Shown here: piece after piece, positions 24,001 through 33,790 of the stretch
Numbering within the stretch: position 1 is the first letter of the stretch
Layout: the number at the start of each line of letters is the position of its first letter
From: Corallium rubrum
Lineage: Eukaryota; Cnidaria; Anthozoa; Scleralcyonacea; Coralliidae
Direction of reading: 5' to 3'
NCBI GenBank assembly: GCA_964035015.1
Contig: OZ035998.1
Location: 41,664,531 to 41,728,530, forward strand
DNA length: 64,000 bases
The notes under the pieces: generated by a model
Seen by the model: only the letters and a program-made list of their open reading frames with translations
The model's database searches: none
Told to the model about the DNA's origin: nothing
Made by a program: the position numbers and the translations under genes

Positions 24001-26964
24001 GCATCGATACCATACTGTTTGATGACAGGTGTTGTTGCAATCAACAGCAGCTGAATTGAATCAAGCTGTGACCGGTACTTGGGATCAATGTTGCCCAGTG
24101 TGTAGTAAACAACCCCTAAAATAACAATAACAGTAATCCAAATAAAGAGCATTTTTTATCTGAATTTAAATACATTATTTAGCTGCCACAATACTATTTA
24201 GGGGCAAGGGTATATGAGTGCATTTTCTCACTTAGTTCCTTACCTAATTTGTGCTTCCCAGCCTTGCTTCCAAGTGGGTTAGCAATCTCAAGCTCATCAT
24301 AGTACAGCATTAGCTGAATGGCACTTGGATCACGAGAGAACAATGGATGTGTCTTGAATAAATGCCCATCACAAACATCCTCAATCTGACCATTGTTGTG
24401 CTGGCGTTGATGACCATTCTGAACCTAAATAAACAAATTTTATGTCAATTCTGATTTAACCTACAGGCAGTACCAGCAGTACCCTACTACTACTTGCAGT
24501 ACCAGCTACTACTGACAAGTAAAATCATCTGGCAGTATACAGTCTATATAAACATCACCCTCGTCGTATACAAACCACCTCAGAATACAACTTGTTACAC
24601 GTTGAGGAAAATACACAAAACACTTATGTAGTTTACCTTATCACAATACCTGTATCTACATATATACGAGAACTTCATGCCTATCTCACAACAACTACTC
24701 TGTAGCTTAGTGGTGTCACAGAGCGCTCAGAATCGCAGGGGCATAGGTTCTATTCCTACCGGAGGACCTAAGTTGCATTTTTTGCAATGTTCCCGGTTAG
24801 GCCTAAAAAATTGTATATAAATTATATACATATCACCCTCGTCATATACCAACCACCTTAAAATACTAAAGTAGTTAATTCTTTGAACGTTTTCATGGCG
24901 ATAAAGTAATATAAATAAGTTTTGTGGAAACACCACGTAAAATATTTCTTTGCTAGCAAAGAACTATTTTATGTGGTGTTTCCACAAAACGTATTTATAT
25001 ACTAAAGTAGGTCACATACTGTATGAGTGTATTGCCAGCTAATGGGTTAAATAATACTACATTCTTAGAGGTGATTCATAAAAACATACAGTCCTGAACG
25101 ACAACTGGTCATGAATGTACCATAGTCAACTTTACCTCTTGAAGTATTGAGTCATTGTTGAGCATTTGTTCCAAGGATTCAAGAATGGGAATGTACATTA
25201 TTTCATCATCTTTCAAGACCTCCTTGTGGCTTGTCCCAGATCTTCTCTTTACAGAACTGTGCCCAATAGTAATTCGCTGAGGTTGCTACAACATTAATGC
25301 AATCATTAACAAAAGTGTAACATTAACATCAACCCTGATAACAGTATCCCCTGACTCATACAGTGTAATTAAACTTTCTGCTGTGGTTACAGGCCTGTGG
25401 TTATAGATCTGACATGACTTAATCGAACAAGGCAATAGTGCAATACCATGAATTATAGTCCATTTGAACATTAACCCTAGCTCCAACCACATCGTAACCC
25501 TAGGAGGTTTGGCAAACAGCAAATTTACCATGATCATGCCACAATTGCATTCCAAAAAATAACACTTTGATTACAAGCTATATACGCTATTTACATAATA
25601 AATAGTTTTTGAGATTGAAAAGAAAGTGTTATTTTCTGCTGGCTGAGGTACTGTACAAGGTTGGGAGCCCGATTGCGAATCAGGTTAAGCTAGCTCATGT
25701 TGACTAATTGATGCTTCTGCAAGCTTGACAATAACTTGCACCCAATAAAGACATTAATTTTAGAATGTTAGTTGTAGTGAATTCATACTTACCACTAGTC
25801 CAAAGTGACTTTTAAAATATGCATTTTGTTTGTACTGTGTGGACACATGCTCAAAGGGATTTGAGATTGGATTTTCTTCTTCAAAAAGTTGACTAAGTCC
25901 TGGAACTGCATCAAAATTAAGCCCAGCATTATTCAAACAACTTTGTAGGCCACTCTTGAGAGCTTTAACTGTTCCTCGAACTAGCTCAGTCGAATCTTCG
26001 ACAATATTGTCAAGACATTTTTGTGTTAACATATTTGTTTCTTTGGTTTTTAAGATGAATTTTGCATTAAGATCTCTCATTGCTTGAACAGGATCCTCTT
26101 CCTGTTGGGCAATATTCATTTCATCACCAACTTCATGTCCACCACCATGCATTGGTTGATCTTGGGGATTGATATCAATCTCAGGAGTGTTGGCTAACTT
26201 AAGATTTATGTTACCATGCTTTCGTCTCAGATGACTTTTATACGAGTTAATCTATGAGAAAAATTAAATAAATTATATGCATTACAGTATTATTAGAAAG
26301 GATCTGAAACGCCTCAATTGTAAAAAATATCACAAGATGGCACTGATATGTTTTGTTGACTAATACAGATGTAGCGGTGTAGCCACAGTTCAATTTGTAT
26401 AAAATTTATGATCGAGGTAGCCTGCATACCCAGACTGGAAAATGTAAAATATTTTTAAACATCTTTTCATTTCAGACAACACATACTTATTCTTTGCTGT
26501 AATCATTAATAATTGAAAACACGCTTGCCAAAATATAAATACTTCAGGCTTTTTTGGAAAATAATGAGAATCAATATATAAATAATTAAGTCATCCCAGC
26601 TAGGGGAGCTAGCCCCCCTTCATAAATGAAAACCATTTCTGCTATTAAACTGAGTCAGCTCAAAAACCCTTCATAGTATAATAATGAGGCATGGACACAT
26701 GACACATCACACATGTGACCTGCATATTTACATGGCAATTAATCACTTTGAACTTTATAGTTTCTATACAAAACAGATATATAAAAATAATTATAATCAA
26801 TACGAATTCTTCATTGAACTAACCTTAGTGAAAGTATCATGGCAGTCAGTTACTTCGCATGTCAGATGTATTCTTGGGTCGTTTTGATGCACTTGTACGA
26901 GATGATGCTGCATTTCGAAAATGCACGTAGCGAAGAACGTCGAACACACTTGACAACGAAGCAT
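21080..26964 (-). CDS. CACTA/EnSpm transposase with N-terminal C2H2 zinc fingers, 11 exons
   Basis: Minus-strand exons: 26964-26824, 26251-25793, 25285-25136, 24424-24244, 24115-23958, 23677-23504, 23153-22784, 22616-22358, 22048-21852, 21677-21584, 21413-21080. Total 2,517 bases, 838 aa. All introns are GT-AG and no stop interrupts. The first finger has C4, C7, H20/H21 and H26. The second (C36, C41, H54, H59) is completed across the first intron, which supports that splice. Family landmarks follow in order: YYDELEIANPLGSK, YYTLGNIDPKYRSQLD, the C-x2-C pair KCRHCMGN, then DGLPGDAMHDVLEGV (Asp475 and Asp479, possible catalytic acids), LGKFLPLVIG, FGPMVRSWCMRYEAKHSYFK and a C-terminal HGTEYRVGAVV region. 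It should cut and join the element's CACTG ends in the nucleus. An in-frame ATG at 27000 would add 12 residues. It is divergent from the SAM gene. Exon boundaries are my prediction. Confidence 0.87.
24658..24826 (+). repeat. tRNA-derived SINE in transposase intron
   Basis: It has the order seen in the copies at 47735 and 58461: TATATAC.GAAC, a tRNA-like head (CTGTAGCTTAGTGGTGTCAC), a B-box region (ATAGGTTCTATTCC), then TTGCATTTTTTGCAATGTTC and GGTTAGGCCTAA. A 42-base imperfect direct repeat (CATCACCCTCGTCRTATAC) lies on both sides, at 24546 and 24824. Confidence 0.8.
24905..25010. repeat. Hairpin repeat in transposase intron
   Basis: Arms AGTTTTGTGGAAACACCACG and their complement flank a smaller perfect palindrome, TTCTTTGCTAGCAAAGAA. 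A compact foldback directly downstream of the SINE. Confidence 0.85.
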
Positions 26965-27255
26965 GGTAAGCGAATTTTTTTGTCGCTGTTGGTTGCACAA
27001 AAAAGCCAGGCATTAATAAAACCAGCAAAGTCACAGATACTGAAGATACTTGATCATGATCGCTCAAGGATCGCTCTGGTGTCCATGGTGATGTTTTGAG
27101 TGCTTAAACGTCATTGGTCGAATTTGTGGTCACATGACATGAATGGCGTCTTGAACGTAATTTGAGTATTCCGCGTCCATTCCAGAGGACGCTTCAATCG
27201 AGTAAGACAGTCCAAATTTTCGCTACTTTTTTCTTGAGTTCTGAACTATCATATC
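26965..27255. promoter_or_regulatory. Divergent promoter shared by the two CACTA genes
   Basis: Only 291 bases separate the two predicted start codons, which point away from each other. No clear TATA box is seen. ATTGGTCGAA at 27113-27122 matches the element's own terminal motif (ATTGGTCGAA appears in both subterminal regions). Transposase binding here could couple expression to copy number, as in maize Spm; this is inference. Confidence 0.6.
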
Positions 27256-30200
27256 ATGGCAATTTCAAGAGAATCTTCTAGCCAGGATGTTATTCATTTT
27301 CTGAAGAGCAAGAACTTAAGCGAATTGGCAGCTGATTTTGAAGGTAAATAACTCCAATAATTGGCGAAATGTCGAGCGTAGTTGAATGTAAAATATGTTT
27401 GTGAATTACATATGCTTTATGTTTGTGAATTAAGTTTGCTTTTACGGCTTTAGGCCTTCTCTATTAGGGCTTTAGGCAATATCGCTTGTTTATTGTGTTA
27501 ATATAGCTGTTTAAATAAAGGTAATCACGATATAAATTCTACATTGAACACGTGCAAATTATCGGTAATAAGTTCATTTTGAATACCCCGCGCTTGAAGC
27601 GCCGGTGGAAACGTGTCCTGTATATATATTAATTTCCTTAAAAATAATTTAATGGAATAAAGCAACTTATTTATGCTTCTTTTATTTACAGCAAACCAAG
27701 TAGACGGGGAGGACTTTTTTGCACTTGATATGACTGATATTTATCAGATGATCCCTCGCTTCAAACTACGAAAAAAGTTTCTTACTCTCTGGAGTGAAGT
27801 CACTTCCCAGACCCAGGTCAGAATCATGCTTAATATATTATATATAAAGTTTGTTTTGTGGGCTCGTGGCTTTAGCCTTTTATATAGAATCGTATCTAAC
27901 GAGGAATTCAAGTGGCAATAGAGTGAATTTCTTATTTATAAGTAAAACTTTAAACTAGTCATTTATGTTTTTCCACACTGCATAGTCGAGCAGTTTGGGG
28001 TCACAAAACAGTGTTCAGGAACTTCAGGGGCATATTATAGTAAAAGCTGGTCTTTATAGCCTTGCTCAATGGCTTTGTCCACAGACACAAAGTGTAGCTG
28101 CTAATTAGTTTTTTTGTGGTTAACAGAGTGAGAGTCCTGAAGTGAATGACACAACATATCCCGAGTCAGAGAAATCAATGTTGTCAAGTCAGTCGAGCCA
28201 TGCAGACCAGGATCTGGGTACCAGTTTTAATACTTGTTCTAATTTGCTGTGCAGCAGCCCAGAGCTAGAGTCACCGGAATTTGTTTGCGAACTGAAATTT
28301 CTTCGTGAGGATTGTGTGGTCTCAGACTCTGCATCATCTAGCAAAGCCAAAAGCTCAAAATGTCCAGCAAGGAAGTCCCTGGATTTTAAAAGAGTGACAG
28401 AAAGTCCATCTGCATCTACATTAAGTGCAACAAAGTCAAAAAAGGTAAAATAATACAACCCTCTGAAAGGTACTTTTGCGGCTTTATTATACTCATTTTG
28501 AAATCAATGGTGATACTCGCAATCTGATTGGCTGAAAATAGTGCGATTAATGCCCAAATCACACTATTTTGGGCTGTAATCGCATCATTTTTGTAATCGC
28601 ATCATTTTTTCATCATTTTGTTTCATTTCTTGTGTGATTTCAAAATGGATATGATAAAGAGGTAATTGAACTTCGTGTCGTGCAATTTTGGTCTGAAATC
28701 AAACGCGTGATTATTGCACTCCACTCAGTTCAATTACCATTATTAATTAATACAGTATATTACTGTATAAGTGCACATCTGAAATTTAGATACTGTAGAA
28801 TGCATTTTCTTACCCACTAGCCCTGTCCAATGATACGTACATGTCAAGTAGGGCAACACACCCAAAAACACCCTGGTTTAGTATCTTACTTTGTCTAGCG
28901 CCAGACTATTTTAATCGTCAAATTAATTTTTCCAATCATGTTTTTTGTCTCTATTATACAGATGTCTCCACGTCCATTGGAACCGGCACGTGATTGGCTA
29001 ACTCAGTTTTGTTTACCAACAAGGGTAAGTACTGTAAAACTTAATGTAAATATTGTTTAAATAATAATATTCATTTTTTTAAGATCTACACTGTAAGTCA
29101 CTGTAATATGGATTAAAGAAATATCTAATGGCTCGACTTTGAAAATTACAGCTAAAAGCGAGTCAATGAACCACTATATGAAAGTAAATATTACCAGGGT
29201 TAAGTCACGTTGGCCTGAAAAATAGAGAAAAATCTTCTCGACGTTTCGAGCGAAGGCCCTTCGTCAGGAAAGGGCCTTCGCTCGAAACGTCGAGAAGATT
29301 TTTCTCTATTTTTCAGGCCAATGTGACTTAACCCTGGTAATATTTGGGTTTCAACTGTGGCCGACGCTGTCCTAGAAGCTTTTAACTATATGAAAGTAAA
29401 GTTGTGAAAAGTGCAGTAGGATAACATTTTATATATTTATTATTTTTTACTGTAGTGGGAACCAACAGTTGAGCAAGGATTGAGAAAAGGGGATCTCAAT
29501 CCAACAGAAAAGAGTGCCCTTGTACGACAACTTGTCTCCTCGATATTGGCTCACACCGACTCACCAAGCTGTCATGATAGAAATCACATTTCATTATTAC
29601 TTGTGGAGAAGTATCCATTTTTAAAGGGGACCTTTGGTGCAGGACATGTACGTATATTGATAAGTATTTTGTGTTTACAGCCATTCCATGGTGACTCGTG
29701 TGACCAAGTCACAAAATTTTAGGGTTAAAAGGGTTATTTTTTATTACATCTAATTTAGCAAGGATCGGGCTTACTTTATTACAATGAAGCCCCTGGGGAT
29801 ATAGTCAAGTTAATATATTTAATTCCTAATAATTTTATTTAATGCCGTCGATTTAATAACTTATTGTCATGTGACTCGCGTGACTGCCAGAAATGTGAAA
29901 ATTCCAATTACTGGGATTCTGATTAATTTTCCTGGCAACTTATTGATTTTATTTAATTTTAACCTTCATAAAACATATAGTGGAATGTAAGGCTATGGCA
30001 CTCCAGTGAAATTTTAGAAAAATCTTTTTTGGTTTAACAGATAATGTTACAAGTAAAACATGACTTGTGTGACATAAGACTGTGACTTGTGTGATGAGTG
30101 GCGAATAACATAACAAAAAGCCTGTTTAAATGACAAAAAGTCAATGGTTTTGTTTTCTCATTATTTGTTGGAGCCATTAATGCCATTTGCAATAATAATT

Positions 30201-33196
30201 TAGAACAAGATGGACAACTGGAAGCATATTTTTAGAAATGCCACAATACCCCAAGACCTCTATGAGAATTTGTATAAAATGGCTTTTAATAGTGTTAAAG
30301 CTGCCAAATCAATATTTGAAGAATGAATTTGAATTAAATACATCTATTTAACATTCTGTGTTGATTTGTTCCTTGATCCACTCCATTTGACTGATATGAA
30401 CACCTCAACAGCTTTGAATTCTATTCTTGTGACTCGTGTGACATGACTTGCGTGACGAACTTGAGGGTGATTTTTCTCTGAAACTACTGAAAATATTTTC
30501 CTAGACTTTGGGGGATTGGTTTCATTAACTAAGAGTACCAAGTTGTGATAGGCTTAAAGAAGTTGTTCAAATTGACAGGAAATAAAAATACTTTATGTGA
30601 AAATATTGTGACTCACGTGACACTAAAATGAGGGTGTTTTCACTGTGGGCTAACACAAAGCCGATACCTCATTTTGAAATTTAGAATTTGAAATAAGTTA
30701 TTAAATAGCAATGGCAAGTTGAATACATAAAATAATGAAGAAATTTAGTTTTGATACAAGAAATAGGACACTATTCTTAAAAAGTAACAATATTTGTTCT
30801 AATCAATGCATAATTATCTATGTTCTTATTTCTGTTCCCACAATGCCCGTGGGTAATTGTGGTAATTTTTTTTTCACATTCCAGAAGGTATTGTAGCATC
30901 CAAAAATGGTATTGTAGGTGTTATTATGTTAATTTAATTTTTTTCAATAAGGTGTCATTTCTGTGGAATGGCTGTTTCGTCTCTACTCTCTTGTTATAAT
31001 AAGAAGCAGTTTTTTCCTTTGTCGACATCACTTGTCAGGCCAACAAAGGGAAAAATTGCTTTGTGTGAACAAATTTGACTAGGGGTAAATTAAACAGCCC
31101 TAATACCTTACTTGTCAGTTGTCAAAGTATGATCACACAAGTCAGCGAGGCTTTACGCAACATGCAGCTATTCAATTTTCTTAATTTATTTATAATTATA
31201 TGGTTTTTAGTAAACAGTTAATTACCATGCATAACTTTGGCTGCATGTATCACATATTAAAATATATCTGTTCTTTTGCAGCAATTTTGGGCTAAAAAGA
31301 TTCAAGAACGGGTACTTAACTTAAGGAGACGATCAGCAAGGAATGAGAAAAGAAAATTCTTGGAAGAAGGCATTGTCATTCCAAAAGGCAAACCTGGTCG
31401 TAAGAAAACCAAGATTGTATCAACATTGCCATCATTTCCTGAAGGAGAGACTGAAGAGACGCTGGAGGAACAAAGAAAGCAATTGGTCCAAATGTCTAAT
31501 CAAGGCTCACAAGACCTGACAAGAATTAAAGTGTTGATGGACAATACTTTTGCCAAACGAAGGAGAGATGTGCTACTTAACGACACACGCGTTTGGATGA
31601 TTGTCCGCGATTATCCTTTCTTGAAGAATAGTAAAGGAGTTGAGGTAAACTATTCTCACTGGTAATTTAGATGTATTTCATTATGGTATGTCATTACAGT
31701 GGGTATAAAGTTATCGCTTTAACTTGTCAAGGAAATGGTATTGCAGGTAATGACATGTGATGATGATAAAAACAAGCATTGAAGTAAAATCGAAGTTTGT
31801 AATATTTTTAGTTGAAAGCAGAATTGGGAAGAATTTTGGAGAAACCAGAGGTTATTAAAGACATAAGAGGAAGATGGAATCTCAACAAACCAAAGATGCT
31901 TTCAGCTTTAAGAAAGTCACAAGGCAAGGAAATCCACAGCATTCTTGCAACTATTGAAGATTGCACTGCTGAAGATGAAAAGGGTATGTTATATATTAAT
32001 TTCTTATTGGAAAATTAACTTTTTCACTACCAGAGGTTCCCTTTTTATGGTTCTGTAGAAGTGAAATCCTTGTGGAAATACTGTAGGATTGTCAACTAAA
32101 CATCATTCATGCTGTCATGTAATGTGTCTGTCAAACTACTAAAAGTACCGGTATAACAACAAAGTTTGAACAGAAGAATTATAATTTCATGGGTTTTGCA
32201 CAAGCAATTTTTAGATGAACATGCATAATTTATTCTGAAAAGTGTTTTGACTTGTATATTTTTTGTTGTTTAACCCATTTACTGGCAGTACTCTACCATT
32301 GTCCAGTAAAATCGACATTGTCTGGCATTAGACAGTAAAATACTAAAGTAGGGCACATCGGTTCATTGCCAGTCTAATGGGTTAAATCATGGTTTATTAT
32401 AGGTGCAAAACTTAGTGATGACAGTAATTATAGCACTGATAGGTTTAAAAATTCGAAATTATTCTTTTCGTTATAAACGAGTGTTTGGAGGGTATAATAA
32501 TTAGTGAATGTATTATATTTGCAATTTTAGAGGCAAAAGACAGATGTATAATGGCTTCCCTTCCCTATGCACTGGGAGACAGACAGACCCACCAAAACAA
32601 GACAGGCGAGCTTTTTTGGGAGATTCTTGATGTAAGTTTTGTTCCTTGTTACTGTAGTGATAATATTTTTCTTTGTGATATAGGTTAAGCATTATTTATA
32701 TTTTTAAAGGCTGTACCGGTAATGTTGTCTTGAGACTGTAATGCAATGCCATTTTGAACCATGCATCATACCATGTAACATTTAGCACCTAGTGTTTCAA
32801 GTTTGCAGCATTCAGTTTTGTTATCCATGCAATTGCTTGAATAGTACTCTAATTTGTGTCTTTGTATACAATTAATAGGATGATACAGTGGGTGAAGTGG
32901 AGAAGAAAGTGGCGGCGTGTACATCACCAAGACTGCTGTCAACCGGATCACTTGGCCAGCTACACACATTGGTGCTCGTTGCTGAAGGAATGGTGGTAGC
33001 TAAGTTTAAAAAAATAGGCATTTTAAATGCAGTAATTAGTTTGCTTGCAGCCTACTATACTTTTAATGCCCAGTATCCACGAGGTACAACTGGGCACAGC
33101 AAGAATGTGTTTGTTTTTTTGGATCATATATTAATATCTGAGCGAAAGACTGCTGTGCCAGTGAATGTTGAACATTTCCTTGCAATGATGAAGTAG
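27256..33196 (+). CDS. SAM-domain accessory protein of CACTA/EnSpm element, 9 exons
   Basis: Exons: 27256-27343, 27692-27816, 28127-28444, 28962-29024, 29456-29647, 31282-31644, 31812-31983, 32531-32631, 32879-33196. Total 1,740 bases, 579 aa, with all junctions GT-AG and in frame. Residues 8-70 fit a sterile alpha motif (VIHFLKSKNLSELAADFE…LRKKFLTLW), split by the first intron. A Ser-rich linker and a basic patch (KPGRKKTK, possible nuclear signal) follow. Later come LLVEKYPFLKGTFGAGH and, further on, VRDYPFLKN. The last exon has YPRGTTGHSKNVFVFLDHIL. Animal EnSpm elements often carry such a second protein, analogous in position to plant TnpA; its activity is unknown. SAM domains oligomerise, so bridging of transposon ends is a reasonable guess only. 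The large 29648-31281 intron has no other gene. Confidence 0.83.
29189..29384. mobile_element. Hairpin retro-insert with hammerhead-like core and 16-bp TSD
   Basis: An almost perfect hairpin (arms about 75 bases, 29186-29345) plus a short tail is flanked by an exact 16-base direct repeat, ACTATATGAAAGTAAA (29173-29188 and 29385-29400). On the minus strand it holds CTGACGA, a short GGGC-CTTC-GCTC stem and GAAAC (29243-29267), the order of a hammerhead ribozyme core. The long duplication points to retrotransposition, possibly by a Penelope-like element. It lies in an intron of the SAM gene. Confidence 0.75.
32272..32390. repeat. Dispersed AGTAAAATCG/GGCATTAGACAG repeat copy
   Basis: AACCCATTTACTGGCAGTAC…AGTAAAATCG…GGCATTAGACAGTAAAATAC…AATGGGTTAAA: one complete copy of the dispersed repeat bounded by matching AACCCATT and AATGGGTT ends. 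Related copies lie at 21725-21800, 24465-24545 and 28830-28925. Confidence 0.7.
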
Positions 33197-33489
33197 GACT
33201 AAAGTAGTTTCCCAATGCAATGAGGAATTATAATTATAGAACATTTTAATGTCAGCATGCATGCATGATAGTTCTTACTTAATATTTTTAAGCTAATGTT
33301 TAAAGAGCCATGCAGGCTTATTTAAACCTTTCGTGTTAATATATTTATTTAAAACTTTACCCTCATTTATATTTTATTATATAATGTATTTGTATTTTTG
33401 TAATTTATTTGTATAGCTTTATTTGTATATTTCCAATTACTAATTACATGTATATATGATCAATGATGTGAGGCTCACAAATTTTCTTC

Positions 33490-33790
33490 ATTTTAATGTA
33501 GTGTAGGTTGTGAAAACTAATTGGTCGAAATGACCAAAGAAAATTGGTCACCTGGATGCATCTGAGAGAACCAATTAAAATTGGTCGTTTTAACCAATAA
33601 AATTAACTATTAATTAATTGGTCATTTCAACCAATAAAAATTGGTTAAAACAACCAAAATCTTTGGTTGAAATAACCAATTAATTAATGGTTAATTTTAT
33701 TGGTTAAAACGACCAATTTTAATTGGTTCTCTCAGATGCATCCAGGTGACCAATTTTTTTGGTCATTTCGACCAATCAGTTTTTACAGTG
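33490..33790 (-). repeat. Right end of CACTA element with inverted subterminal duplication
   Basis: The last about 90 bases (33690-33777) recur in inverted order at 33522-33608, each arm carrying GGATGCATCTGAGAGAACCA or its complement and several TTGGTC motifs. The terminus ends TTTTTACAGTG. 33197-33489 between the SAM gene and this region is AT-rich without features. Confidence 0.88.

Larger units (their letters stand above)
19617..33790. mobile_element. Complete CACTA/EnSpm DNA transposon, apparently autonomous
   Basis: 14,174 bases. Both ends start CACTGTAAAAACTGATTGGTC, identical over 21 bases in inverted order, with a CA dinucleotide duplicated outside (19615-19616 and 33791-33792). Subterminal zones are packed with TTGGTC/GACCAA motifs, as expected for transposase binding in CACTA elements. 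It contains two divergent multi-exon genes, a zinc-finger transposase and a SAM-domain protein, both with open frames through all predicted exons. It sits inside the coding region of the older outer element, so it is the younger insertion. Introns hold SINE, hairpin and dispersed-repeat insertions, which accounts for much of the length. Confidence 0.92.
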
